Notes: a model not told the origin generated them from the sequence alone. A DNA stretch of 25,486 nt from Thermoplasmata archaeon (GCA_019594305.1 JAFDTZ010000011.1:1-25486); one strand, 5' to 3'; shown: positions 8,172-16,078, numbered from the stretch's first letter. Translations and numbers: made by a program.

Positions 8172-8420
8172 ATGAAGATGTTCGTGACCGAGATGCGTGG
8201 AAAGACGGTAATGACGAATGACGGTCAAATACTCGGAATGATAGACAATTTCGTGGTCAACACCAAGACGGGAGTTGTAATACACGTATTGGTAACCGCA
8301 GCGGAAGATATCGAGCCGAGACTATTTGATACGGATGCCGAAGGACGATTGGTGCTACCCTTCGAAGGCATGAGAGCGGTAAAAGATGTAGTTGTGATGG
8401 AGAACATAAGTATTGATTAA
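8172..8420 (+). CDS. PRC-barrel domain protein
   Basis: 82 residues forming one PRC barrel: an N-terminal strand (FVTEMRGKTVMTNDGQILGM), the conserved 'G-V-IDNFVVNTKTG' turn, then two further strands ending in 'LPFEGMRAVKDVVVM'. Stand-alone PRC-barrel proteins are frequent in euryarchaea and are thought to act as small RNA- or protein-binding adaptors; bacterial relatives occur in RimM (ribosome maturation). The neighbouring rRNA dimethyltransferase gene fits a ribosome-linked role, but this is only contextual. Start 8172 was chosen for its GGAGG site. Confidence 0.85.
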   Translation: MKMFVTEMRGKTVMTNDGQILGMIDNFVVNTKTGVVIHVLVTAAEDIEPRLFDTDAEGRLVLPFEGMRAVKDVVVMENISID

Positions 8421-8485
8421 GGATAAATAATTCAATACATATCAGTTCTTTATTCTCCGCCGGAACCATATCTAGGTAGGGGTAG

Positions 8486-9277
8486 ATGAGAGATATAAAG
8501 AAGAGGTTAAGAAGTTTAAACGCGGCACCGCTAAAACGTATGGGCCAGCATTTTCTGATAGACGATTATATAGCAGAAAGACAGGTAGAGGCGGCAGATA
8601 TAAAATCAAACGAGACCGTACTTGAAATAGGGCCGGGTCTCGGTATGCTCACTGAAAAGATCATCAAAAAAGCCGCCCGTACCGTAGTCATCGAGAAGGA
8701 CAATATGTTCGTAGATCACCTCAGAGAGATCTACTGTGATGAAGAAAAACTCCAAATTATCCACGGAGACGTTTTGGACGTAGACATACCATCCTTTGAT
8801 AAAATAGTGTCTAACATACCTTTTAACATCTCGTCACCACTGACCTTTAACTTATTGGATGAAGACTTCGACTTGGGGGTATTGATGTATCAAAAAGAAT
8901 ACGCAAGACGTATGGTTGCAAAAGTAGGTGATAAAGAATATTCCCGTCTATCCGTTATGATATCTACAAAGGCAAAGGTTAAACGATTATTCAATGTGTC
9001 GAGGAACTGTTTTTTTCCACCGCCGGCGGTGGACGCTTCCGTGGTAATGATAAAGCCATCTAAACCATCATTTGAACTAAAACATCCGCAACTATTCGCC
9101 GGTGTTGTAAGAGAACTGTTCAATTACAGACGTAAAAAGATAAAAAATGCTCTTGAATACGGGTTCGATATAGAGTTAAAAAATGGTGTTCCCTTTGGAG
9201 ATAAAAGAGTTGAAAATATAACACCGGAAGATATCTCATCTATAGTTGATCATCTCATAGAAGAAGGTATATTGTAG
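8486..9277 (+). CDS. ksgA: 16S rRNA (adenine-N6) dimethyltransferase KsgA/Dim1
   Basis: 263 residues. It dimethylates the two adjacent adenosines of the terminal small-subunit rRNA helix during 30S maturation, using S-adenosylmethionine. Evidence: GQHFL near the N-terminus (20-24), the SAM-binding EIGPGLG motif (47-53), an acidic VIEKD turn, the catalytic NIPFNISSP motif (about 110-118; an F where many members have Y), FFPPPAVDASV, and the C-terminal FNYRRKKIKNAL helix. Length is normal for the archaeal form. An AGGGG stretch a few nt before the ATG may serve as ribosome site. It ends 3 nt from the convergent zinc-ribbon gene. Confidence 0.95.
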   Translation: MRDIKKRLRSLNAAPLKRMGQHFLIDDYIAERQVEAADIKSNETVLEIGPGLGMLTEKIIKKAARTVVIEKDNMFVDHLREIYCDEEKLQIIHGDVLDVDIPSFDKIVSNIPFNISSPLTFNLLDEDFDLGVLMYQKEYARRMVAKVGDKEYSRLSVMISTKAKVKRLFNVSRNCFFPPPAVDASVVMIKPSKPSFELKHPQLFAGVVRELFNYRRKKIKNALEYGFDIELKNGVPFGDKRVENITPEDISSIVDHLIEEGIL

Positions 9278-9280
9278 ATG

Positions 9281-10309
9281 TTAATCCTCAAATTCTATAC
9301 CGCATCCCGGACAAAAGTTTGAATCTTCTTCTATTTCATATCCGCATTCCGGACACTCGAAAACGGTTGATGTCATATCCGCTCCGCATTTTGAACAAAA
9401 CTGGTGTGAAGGTGATACGTCGACACCACATTCAGGACATTTTGCCTTGAACTCCAATTTACCACCACACTGGTTACAGAACTTATCAGTTCCGTCCACT
9501 TTGTTTCCACACTCCGGACAAGAAGGGAAATCATCGCCGGTTACTACATCATAACTCGTTGGACTAACCTGCTCTTTTTCTATAGCGGTAGACTCCTGTT
9601 TAACCCTGTCTAACTTCTGGGCGGCCAATAGGCCGGCCTCCTTTTCATCTATTGATTTTTTAGTTTTTATCGCGTACTTCAAAGCGCCGGTGTAATCTTC
9701 ATTCTCGAAATGGTTCTCCGCCATCTGCAACAATTTTATTGATTCGTGGTTTCCCCGTTCCTCTACTAACTTTTTTGCCACCCCTATTTCAAACTTTGAT
9801 TCCAAATAGTTATCAGGCAGGACACGTATCTTCTCTTTCTCTTCGATGAATTCTTTTTGTTTACTTAAGTCATCTTCTTTTAACTCTTTTTCTAACTTTA
9901 CCAGATCATCAAAAGCACTCTCATATTCTACGTCTTTTTTATCAGCTTTTTTAAGTACTGGTCTGGCCGGTTGAGGTTTTATTTTGGCATCGTCTAATTC
10001 TTCCTTTGCCTCTTCTGCAAGTCTCTTTGCTTTTTTGTAATCTCCCGCTTCAAGTGCAATTTCAGCTCGTTGGATTATAATTTCAGAACTGTCGACATCA
10101 ACACCCCGTGTCCTCATCACACTAATTATACTCTTTGTAGAGACCACTGTATTGTGAGCTTCATCCTTTGAATCAAGAACGTTACCCTCATGTGCCTTTT
10201 TGATTCTCATCGGTTTAGTACGCTCAAAATATGCCCATACAACCCAGATGGCGATAGCAGTTGATATTAGTGCTCCGCCCATTATCAGTGTAGCAGTCGT
10301 GGAATCCAT
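9281..10309 (-). CDS. Membrane-anchored triple zinc-ribbon protein
   Basis: About 342 residues. One hydrophobic helix near the N-terminus (about 5-27) is followed by a long charged helical region with two TPR-like pieces (AEIALEAGDYKKAKRLAEEA and AENHFENEDYTGALKYA), and then three consecutive zinc ribbons in the last 80 residues, each CPECG ... C-x2-CG. The repeats suggest a cytosolic scaffold tethered to the membrane, with the ribbons binding zinc and a partner; no enzyme motif is seen and I know no named function. The ATG at 10309 is preferred over 10321 because an A/T-rich box (GGTTAAATCC) lies about 30 nt upstream; the choice is uncertain. It diverges from the gene at 10458. Confidence 0.8.
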   Translation of the reverse strand: MDSTTATLIMGGALISTAIAIWVVWAYFERTKPMRIKKAHEGNVLDSKDEAHNTVVSTKSIISVMRTRGVDVDSSEIIIQRAEIALEAGDYKKAKRLAEEAKEELDDAKIKPQPARPVLKKADKKDVEYESAFDDLVKLEKELKEDDLSKQKEFIEEKEKIRVLPDNYLESKFEIGVAKKLVEERGNHESIKLLQMAENHFENEDYTGALKYAIKTKKSIDEKEAGLLAAQKLDRVKQESTAIEKEQVSPTSYDVVTGDDFPSCPECGNKVDGTDKFCNQCGGKLEFKAKCPECGVDVSPSHQFCSKCGADMTSTVFECPECGYEIEEDSNFCPGCGIEFED

Positions 10310-10457
10310 ATTATATAGCATACTATGTTTTTAATGGATTTAACCTTTTCCCTCGAAATCTAGTAAAAGATACGCAAATATACCGAAGATCTTAGATTGC
10401 CCGTTTCAATAAGAAATGTTTAATTAGTATATTATTTTTCATAGTTCGTGATCACAT

Positions 10458-10859
10458 ATGGGTAGTAATAATGAAAATGCAGGATTGATAGCTATAATAG
10501 GTGGTGTTCTCATGCTTCTTGCAGGTATTACCGGCGCGGCAGCATGGAAGGCACTGGGGGAACTGGCCATAGATGTAACAGGCATGGAATCCCTTGGGAT
10601 AGTATTCCAGGTGCTTGTGTTGATCGGTGCACTAGGTGGCCTTGTTGTAATATTAGGCGGTCTTATGGTACGCCGTGAGTCCGTTTCCGTCGGCAAGATA
10701 CTGATAACCATCGGAGCGGGTTTGGGTATCATAGGATTGATCATATTCCTGATAGTGACCTTTATGGGTGATGATCCCGCAGGCAACTTTATCGCCGGTA
10801 TAGGACTTGGTTTCATCGGTCTAGTTCTTACCATCGTCGCAAGGCAGAAGGCCGAATAG
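10458..10859 (+). CDS. Small four-helix membrane protein, function unknown
   Basis: 133 residues with four glycine-rich hydrophobic segments (about 9-30, 47-67, 79-101 and 111-129) separated by short loops, the topology of many small archaeal integral membrane proteins of unknown function. No signal for a known transporter or enzyme. A TATA-like stretch (TATATTATT, about 10428-10436) is about 26 nt before the ATG, so the mRNA is probably leaderless. It ends 15 nt from the convergent copper regulator gene. Confidence 0.75.
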   Translation: MGSNNENAGLIAIIGGVLMLLAGITGAAAWKALGELAIDVTGMESLGIVFQVLVLIGALGGLVVILGGLMVRRESVSVGKILITIGAGLGIIGLIIFLIVTFMGDDPAGNFIAGIGLGFIGLVLTIVARQKAE

Positions 10860-10874
10860 TTACGGTATCATATC

Positions 10875-11486
10875 CTAATCGGGGGCACCGGCCTTTTCCT
10901 TCAGTCTATTGTACTTTGCCTCGTATTCCGATGCACATACACCGCAGCAAAGATAGTGCTTTCTATGGTCCAGCTCGAGCTTTACCGGACTTCCCGCTAT
11001 TTTCTTCTTGCAGTAGAAACAGTCGATGCTTAAATCCGTGAGAGCGTCCGGAGTTATCGTGCCAGATGATTTGAACTCCTTGGTAACCCTTGATACTTTT
11101 AGTTTTTCCACGCCTTCAGTTTTCTTCAAACATTTCATTACGTCATCCAGCACGTCCAACGAGGGGACTTTAACCACCGCGAAGAGCGCACCACCTTCCA
11201 ATTCACCCAATTTATGCACTTCGTTAATGGCGATCATACTCTCTACTACACTGTCCGATATATCCAGGTCCGCTTCGATGCGAAGGTAGAATGTGTGAAT
11301 CCCTAACTTCCTGGTGTCCAGTAAAGTCAGATATCCCCTGATGACTCCCATATCCTCCAAGTCCTTCACCGTGCTGCTGGCCGTCGGTGTGCTGACATCG
11401 ACCTTATTGGCCAGGGTGCGCATAGATACCCGGGCATCTTCCTGAAGAACTCCAAGTATATTGGCCTGTGTTTCACTCAATTCCAT
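10875..11486 (-). CDS. Lrp/AsnC-type copper-responsive regulator with TRASH domain
   Basis: 203 residues. An N-terminal winged helix-turn-helix (about 5-55, with VSTPTASSTVKDLEDMG as recognition region) is followed by an Lrp-like alpha/beta ligand domain (about 62-140) and a C-terminal TRASH metal-binding domain with C156-x2-C159 and C180/C181-x2-C184. Proteins of this build (CopT/CopR type) sense copper or silver and control the adjacent copper ATPase in archaea. Its divergent partners here are exactly a YHS protein and CopA. An A/T-rich box overlapping operator site 1 (11517-11530) is about 28-30 nt from the start codon, suggesting a leaderless mRNA and autoregulation. Confidence 0.92.
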   Translation of the reverse strand: MELSETQANILGVLQEDARVSMRTLANKVDVSTPTASSTVKDLEDMGVIRGYLTLLDTRKLGIHTFYLRIEADLDISDSVVESMIAINEVHKLGELEGGALFAVVKVPSLDVLDDVMKCLKKTEGVEKLKVSRVTKEFKSSGTITPDALTDLSIDCFYCKKKIAGSPVKLELDHRKHYLCCGVCASEYEAKYNRLKEKAGAPD

Positions 11487-11516
11487 GGTATAGTGTAGGC
11501 TTAGTACTAGAAATAA

Positions 11517-11530
11517 TTTACGTTTGTAAA
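11517..11530. promoter_or_regulatory. Copper operator candidate, site 1
   Basis: TTTACgtttGTAAA is an inverted repeat with 5-bp arms. It shares TTAC-N4-GTAA with site 2 and overlaps the A/T-rich promoter element of the regulator gene, a position suited to autorepression. Confidence 0.65.
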
Positions 11531-11546
11531 AATAATTTTTAATTAT

Positions 11547-11560
11547 CTTACAATTGTAAA
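11547..11560. promoter_or_regulatory. Copper operator candidate, site 2
   Basis: CTTACaattGTAAA contains the perfect palindrome TTACAATTGTAA. Its centre is exactly 30 bp from that of site 1, about three helical turns, so both face the same side of the DNA. It lies just upstream of the TATA element of the YHS-copA promoter. Confidence 0.65.
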
Positions 11561-11572
11561 CCGAAAATGCAA

Positions 11573-11582
11573 TGTATTATAA
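11573..11582 (+). promoter_or_regulatory. TATA element of the YHS gene
   Basis: TGTATTATAA lies about 37 nt before the ATG at 11614. With initiation about 27 nt downstream the leader would be roughly 10 nt and could include the GAGGTG ribosome site at 11602-11607. Confidence 0.5.
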
Positions 11583-11613
11583 GTAACATATACACACATA
11601 GAGGTGTTTAAAA

Positions 11614-11811
11614 ATGGCGAAAGATCCCATCTGTCAAGGGGAATCTAATTCCCAAAAGTCGCAAAGATTCAATTCACCCATCTTTGCTCCCAGTATGGAA
11701 GTGGACGAGGAGGCTACCGATCTAAAGACTTACTACAAAGGTAAAACCTACTACTTCTGTGCCCCTGGATGCAAAGCTCAATTCGAGGAAGACCCCGATA
11801 AGTACCTGTAA
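11614..11811 (+). CDS. YHS-domain copper protein interrupted by an in-frame insert
   Basis: 65 residues. Residues 1-7 (MAKDPIC) and 28-65 (MEVDEEATDLKTYYKGKTY, then YFCAPGCKAQFEEDPDKYL) together make a complete YHS domain, whose usual start is DPVCGMEVD. Between them lie about 20 extra residues, polar and without resemblance to the family. YHS proteins next to CopA bind or deliver copper; the first cysteine and the FCAPGC pair are the expected ligands and are kept. The gene starts the copper operon, has a GAGGTG ribosome site, and is followed by a hairpin plus T run before copA. Whether the protein still folds with the insert is unknown. Confidence 0.85.
   Translation: MAKDPICQGESNSQKSQRFNSPIFAPSMEVDEEATDLKTYYKGKTYYFCAPGCKAQFEEDPDKYL
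11635..11691 (+). other. Hairpin-forming 57-nt in-frame insert in the YHS gene
   Basis: The insert begins straight after the first metal-ligand Cys codon. It contains two hairpins: GGGAAT-CTA-ATTCCC (11639-11653) and the perfect 8-bp pair GCAAAGAT/ATCTTTGC around 11 nt (11661-11687). A near-direct repeat, CCCATCTGT (11626-11634) and CCCATCTTT (11677-11685), brackets most of it at an in-frame distance of 51 nt. The limits are inferred from the family consensus; an end at 11694 is equally possible. Confidence 0.6.
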
Positions 11812-11812
11812 G

Positions 11813-11845
11813 AAGGGTCTTCACTAAAACCCTTTTTATTTTTAT
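11813..11845 (+). terminator. Hairpin and T-rich tract between the YHS gene and copA
   Basis: AAGGGT and ACCCTT form a 6-bp stem around 10 nt, followed at once by a T-rich run (TTTATTTTTA). It starts 2 nt after the YHS stop codon. As a partial terminator it would make the YHS mRNA more abundant than copA; the T-rich run could alternatively be part of a separate copA promoter. Confidence 0.5.
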
Positions 11846-11857
11846 GAGGGTAGTAAC

Positions 11858-14335
11858 ATGTCAAAAGAAGAGAAACAAAAAAAGAACGTACCCATCGAAG
11901 GGATGCACTGTGCAAGCTGTGCCCAGACTATAGAAAAATCCCTGGATAAATTGGAGGGGATAGATAAGAGCAACGTGAGCTATGCCAGCGAGCAGGCTTC
12001 TATAGATTACGATCCATCAAAAGTCAAAATGGACGATATATCCAAGGCCGTTGAAGAGGCAGGTTATTCGGTTTACAAAGGTGAAAGGATCGATATGCCC
12101 ATAGAAGGGATGACCTGTGCAGCCTGTTCGCAAGCTAACCAGAAAGCTCTTGAGAAGTTGGATGGGGTGATCACGGCCAATGTAAACCTTACCACTGAGA
12201 AAGCGACGATACACTACATACCCGGTAAAATTCACAGGAGTGATCTTGTAAGGGCTGTGGAGAAAACGGGTTATTCGGTTCCATATTCATGGTTGGAAGA
12301 GGATCACGAAGAAGATGATAGGGTGGATAAGGACCTGGAGAAGATAGAAGAAGCGAAACACAAAGCGTACATCGCATGGGGCTTCGTGGTGCCTATGATG
12401 ATTTTAGTCGTATCAAACTACTTGAATTCACCGATACTCGTCGGTGTTTATTTCGATCTGAGTCTTTTATTATTAGCACTTCCGATCTTGGTTTACTCCG
12501 GTGGAGAGACCATGTGGTCCGGGATAAAGTCCATGGCGAACCTCTCTCCGAACATGGACGCCCTGATAATGCTGGGTTCACTAGCGGCTTATTCAACCGG
12601 TATCATCTCGTTCGCACAGCACTTCGGCTACGGTTTCCAGATATTGAACTATGGTGGTATCGCCGGCATGATAATGGCATTCCATCTGATAGGTAGGTAC
12701 ATCGAGAACAAGGCCAAAGGGAAGGCGTCCCAGGCTATCAAAAAATTGATGACACTTGAAGCTAAAACGGCTAGAGTTATCAGAGATGGTGAGGAGAAAG
12801 AGATGCCCGTAGATAAGATACATATCGGGGACAAGATGATAGTCCGGCCGGGGGAGAAGATACCTACGGACGGAAAGGTCGTCGAGGGAAAGAGTTCCGT
12901 TGACGAATCCATAGCTACTGGAGAATCTATGCCCGTGGAAAAAGGTGTTGGAGACGAGGTTATCGGTGCTACTATGAACAAGAAAGGGTCGATAACCGTA
13001 GAGGCGACGAAAGTCGGTAAAGACACATTCCTCTCACAGGTGATCAAGATGGTCGAGGAAGCTCAGGGATCCAGAGTCCCGATTCAAGCCTACGCCGATA
13101 AGATCACTTCTTACTTCGTTCCGGCTGTCATATTGATATCACTTTCAGCCTTTGCATCGTGGATGATATTTCCAGAAACCTTCAGCTCTGTAATTGTTTG
13201 GGCGGAACCGTTCCTGCCTTGGGTCAATCCGGAACTGGCAGTTCTATCCCTGGCGCTCTACGCGGCTATAGCGACTTTAGTGATCGCGTGTCCGTGTGCA
13301 CTGGGTTTGGCCACTCCAACGGCATTGATGGTCGGCAGCGGAAAAGGAGCGGAGAACGGGGTGCTGATAAGGAGAGGAGAATCGATCCAGCTGATGAAAG
13401 ATATCAAGACCATAGTACTGGATAAAACTGGGACCATCACAAAAGGAGAGCCTGGAGTAACAGATATAGTAGGTGATTCAAAAGATGATATCCTAGTTTA
13501 TGCTGCATCGGCAGAACAGCGTTCTGAACATCCACTGGGTGAATCTATCGTCAAAAAAGCCCAAGAGAAAGGGCTGTCGTTGAAAGACCCGGAGGACTTC
13601 GAGTCTGTCACCGGTCAAGGTATCAAGTCCACCATAGATGGGAAAGAAGTGCTTGTGGGAACATCAGATCTTCTGAAAGAATACGATGTAGAAACAAGTT
13701 ACTTAAAGGAATTCAAAAAACTGCAGAAAGAAGCAAAGACCGCTGTGTTTGTGGCAGTGGACGGAAAAACCCTCGGTGTGATAGGGATTGCGGACCAACT
13801 GAAAAAAGATTCAAAAAGAGCGATAAAGGCCCTTAAAAAAGAAGGTCTTGAACCTGTCATGTTGACTGGAGACAACGAGGATACAGCTCGAGCTATAGCT
13901 GACCAGGTGGGGATAAATAGAGTACTTGCAGAAGTGATGCCTGACGAAAAAGTAGAAGAAGTTAAGAAATTACAGAAGAAAGGTCAGCTCGTGGCTATGG
14001 TCGGTGACGGTATCAACGACGCCCCGGCATTAGAGCAAGCGGACGTAGGCATAGCCATCGGGACCGGGACTGATATCGCCATAGAGAGCGGAGATATAGT
14101 TCTGGTCAAAGGCGACCTTTCAGCCGTGGTGAAAGCAGTTAAACTGTCCCACGCTACGTTCAAAAAGATCAAGCAAAACCTTGTGTGGGCCTTTTTCTAC
14201 AACGTGGTCGCTATCCCGGTGGCCTTCGTTGGACTGCTGCATCCGCTCATCGGTATGGCCGCCATGTCATTCTCCAGTATCAACGTCGTCACCAATTCTA
14301 ACCGGCTGAAAAAGGTGGACCTAAGTGAAGATTAA
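11858..14335 (+). CDS. copA: Copper-exporting P1B-type ATPase
   Basis: 825 residues. Two heavy-metal-associated domains begin the protein (GMHC-x2-C with C18/C21 and GMTC-x2-C with C87/C90). Then come the P1B membrane helices, the TGES actuator loop, the ion-binding ACPCALGLATP motif in the sixth helix, the phosphorylation site DKTGTITKG, the HPLG motif of the nucleotide domain, TGDNEDTARA, and MVGDGINDAPAL. The last two helices carry YN (FFYNVVAIP) and MSFSS, the Cu(I)-type signature. It pumps Cu(I) out of the cytoplasm. Start: ATG with GAGGGT about 8 nt upstream. It is divergent from its presumed regulator and follows the YHS gene. Confidence 0.97.
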   Translation: MSKEEKQKKNVPIEGMHCASCAQTIEKSLDKLEGIDKSNVSYASEQASIDYDPSKVKMDDISKAVEEAGYSVYKGERIDMPIEGMTCAACSQANQKALEKLDGVITANVNLTTEKATIHYIPGKIHRSDLVRAVEKTGYSVPYSWLEEDHEEDDRVDKDLEKIEEAKHKAYIAWGFVVPMMILVVSNYLNSPILVGVYFDLSLLLLALPILVYSGGETMWSGIKSMANLSPNMDALIMLGSLAAYSTGIISFAQHFGYGFQILNYGGIAGMIMAFHLIGRYIENKAKGKASQAIKKLMTLEAKTARVIRDGEEKEMPVDKIHIGDKMIVRPGEKIPTDGKVVEGKSSVDESIATGESMPVEKGVGDEVIGATMNKKGSITVEATKVGKDTFLSQVIKMVEEAQGSRVPIQAYADKITSYFVPAVILISLSAFASWMIFPETFSSVIVWAEPFLPWVNPELAVLSLALYAAIATLVIACPCALGLATPTALMVGSGKGAENGVLIRRGESIQLMKDIKTIVLDKTGTITKGEPGVTDIVGDSKDDILVYAASAEQRSEHPLGESIVKKAQEKGLSLKDPEDFESVTGQGIKSTIDGKEVLVGTSDLLKEYDVETSYLKEFKKLQKEAKTAVFVAVDGKTLGVIGIADQLKKDSKRAIKALKKEGLEPVMLTGDNEDTARAIADQVGINRVLAEVMPDEKVEEVKKLQKKGQLVAMVGDGINDAPALEQADVGIAIGTGTDIAIESGDIVLVKGDLSAVVKAVKLSHATFKKIKQNLVWAFFYNVVAIPVAFVGLLHPLIGMAAMSFSSINVVTNSNRLKKVDLSED

Positions 14336-14415
14336 GATATACCTCCTGAAAACCTCTAGATAAGCAAAAGAAGGTCGACACTTCGGATGCCGGAACCATA
14401 CATATCAACAGTATG

Positions 14416-14424
14416 TTTTATATG
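14416..14424 (+). promoter_or_regulatory. TATA element of the pyridoxamine-oxidase-like gene
   Basis: TTTTATATG is centred 27 nt before the ATG at 14447, the leaderless spacing. This favours 14447 over the in-frame ATGs at 14387 and 14435. Confidence 0.55.
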
Positions 14425-14446
14425 TAAGTCATATATGGATAGAGAT

Positions 14447-14899
14447 ATGTCAAAGATATTGGGCGATTCACTTTCCGAAGAGGTGTTTTGGTTGTTAAGG
14501 TCGAAGGTGCCTACAGTAGTGTTGGCTACAGTGTCCGGTGACGGAAGGCCGAATACAACACCCATCCACCTAATATACGCCAAGGATCGCAAAAGGATTC
14601 TCATGGCTATTGCCCGGCGGCATCAAGGGCGAGCTAACATTAAAAAGACAGGCAAGGTTATGTTATGCCTGTGCGAAGAGGGGAACATAAACGTTTCCAT
14701 AAGTGGAACAGCTAGTGTAATAAAAGAACATTTGGACAGCAGCCGTGAAATGAGTTTGGTCCTATTGGATGTTGAAGAGGTAAAGGACGATTCAACCCAT
14801 TCCGAGACTATAAGCGGAATCCGATATCATTGTGTTTCAAAAAGGGGAGATGAATTCATTAAAAGGGTTTTCGCCGAGTTGGAAAAATACCCTTTATGA
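14447..14899 (+). CDS. FMN-binding split-barrel (pyridoxamine 5'-phosphate oxidase-like) protein
   Basis: 150 residues from the preferred ATG. The segment VPTVVLATVSGDGRPNTTP opens the split barrel; IAR-HQGRANIKKTGKVMLCL and INVSISGTASV match the flavin-contacting strands of the pyridoxamine-oxidase-like superfamily. Such small proteins usually bind FMN or F420 and reduce unknown substrates. The substrate cannot be told from sequence. It stands downstream of copA but has its own TATA element at leaderless spacing, so a copper link is not indicated. Confidence 0.8.
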   Translation: MSKILGDSLSEEVFWLLRSKVPTVVLATVSGDGRPNTTPIHLIYAKDRKRILMAIARRHQGRANIKKTGKVMLCLCEEGNINVSISGTASVIKEHLDSSREMSLVLLDVEEVKDDSTHSETISGIRYHCVSKRGDEFIKRVFAELEKYPL

Positions 14900-14972
14900 C
14901 ACCGAAAAACCCTAAAGTCTTCCGATACATTTTTATGTCCCTTCGTATATGCGCCTGAGGAAGTGAAATAGT

Positions 14973-15350
14973 ATGATCGGAGACTTTTTCAAGAAGAAAA
15001 CCTCCAAGAAGCTTAGGGGCGAGCGCCTCGGGTCAGAGGAGTATATCGACCTTGCAGAGTTGGTAGAAGATAGAGGCATTGAAGTAGAAGCTGATGTACT
15101 TATCAAGGTGGCTGAGATACACCGTTATGAAGATATACGGAATGTTACCGATATAGTATACGATGGCCATATCCTTTTGGTGGACGTCGAAGACATAGCG
15201 GGTAATAAAGAGGCACTTACAAGGGTACACAGCGAACTCAAGGCCGTAGCTAGTGATATCAGTGGTGATGTGGCTGGTGTCGGACAAAACATGCTCGTAG
15301 TGACACCCGCCGGAATCGGTATAGACAGGAAAAAGATCAGACCTTATTAA
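14973..15350 (+). CDS. sepF: Cell division protein SepF
   Basis: 125 residues. A short N-terminal amphipathic, lysine-rich segment (MIGDFFKKKTSKKL) would attach to the membrane; the C-terminal SepF core has IKVAEIHRYEDIRNVTDIVYDG, DVEDIAG, and the closing VVTPAGIGIDRKKI. In FtsZ-containing archaea SepF is the membrane anchor of the FtsZ ring. No ftsZ lies in the window. A T-rich TATA-like element (ATTTTTATGT, 14929-14938) and a GAGG at 14957-14960 precede the ATG. The gene ends 17 nt before the convergent KaiC-like gene. Confidence 0.92.
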   Translation: MIGDFFKKKTSKKLRGERLGSEEYIDLAELVEDRGIEVEADVLIKVAEIHRYEDIRNVTDIVYDGHILLVDVEDIAGNKEALTRVHSELKAVASDISGDVAGVGQNMLVVTPAGIGIDRKKIRPY

Positions 15351-15368
15351 AGGTAAAATACCTACCTT
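15350..15368. terminator. Small inverted repeat between convergent sepF and KaiC-like genes
   Basis: AAGGTA and TACCTT pair across 7 nt, with an alternative AGGTA/TACCT pairing across 3 nt. It fills the gap between two convergent genes, as a shared terminator would. There is no strong T run on either strand, so the assignment is weak. Confidence 0.3.
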
Positions 15369-16078
15369 CATCTTTCGGATATTATCCTAGCTATCTGGAA
15401 CTTACCATGACTGTGAAGTAATGCATGGTAGTTTTTGGTATGGTTAACGTGCCTCATCTTAACACATCTTATCCATAATTGGATCTCAGTGTCATTTATG
15501 TGCATATACCGTAGATGTATTATGCCATCAGACAAAAAATACTCTCCTGTTTTACTATGGAGCTCGTCTATATCCTCGGTTATCAAGAATACCGTAGCGC
15601 CTAAATGCTTCAAAAAACTAAAAAAATCGAACAGTTCCTTTCGAGGATTATCGAACGTCATAAGAGAATAAAGGGCGGAAACGGAATCGAGCACCACCAA
15701 GTTATATCCGTCTCCGATACGACGAGTGATATACTTCTTCAAAATATTCATCCAATTCTTTGCCTTTTTTGCATCTTCTTGTTCTAATCGTATCTTACCC
15801 ACATCTGTTATCAACAATTTTCTTTCATCCCATTTTTTTATACCCAGACCCTTAGCTGTTGTCTCGAGACTGTCCTTCGGTTCTTCTAAAGACAAGTACA
15901 GCCCCTTGTTATCACTTTCATCTACGTTATTAGCTAGTAAGCTAAGCGTAAGGCTGGATTTATAAGTGCCTGGACCTCCGCAAATCAGTACTATATGCTT
16001 TTCCGGTATGCCTCCTTCCAAAATTTTGTCGAAACCTTGTATGTAAGTCCTTACTCTTTTTCCATAGACCATATACAT
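15368..16078 (-). CDS. KaiC-like RecA-superfamily ATPase (single domain)
   Basis: 236 residues. The opening GFDKILEGGIPEKHIVLICG is the KaiC/RadA-type lead-in, followed by Walker A GGPGTYKS (34-41), the catalytic glutamates in LSLEEP (65-66), Walker B VVLDSVSAL (D131), and the GIIHLRY strand. Archaea have many single-domain KaiC-like ATPases; most have no established function, and some act in motility or signalling. An A/T-rich box (GATTTATAG, near 16100) sits inside the 3' end of the mevalonate kinase gene, about 25 nt before the start, so this gene may have its own leaderless promoter (ATG 16078 or 16072). Confidence 0.85.
   Translation of the reverse strand: MYMVYGKRVRTYIQGFDKILEGGIPEKHIVLICGGPGTYKSSLTLSLLANNVDESDNKGLYLSLEEPKDSLETTAKGLGIKKWDERKLLITDVGKIRLEQEDAKKAKNWMNILKKYITRRIGDGYNLVVLDSVSALYSLMTFDNPRKELFDFFSFLKHLGATVFLITEDIDELHSKTGEYFLSDGIIHLRYMHINDTEIQLWIRCVKMRHVNHTKNYHALLHSHGKFQIARIISER

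Noticed and set aside
11614..11694. Alternative start of the YHS protein at the internal ATG (11695)
   Set aside because: The upstream MAKDPIC is a genuine YHS start with its metal-ligand Cys and a GAGGTG ribosome site, so the insert is within the gene, not a leader.
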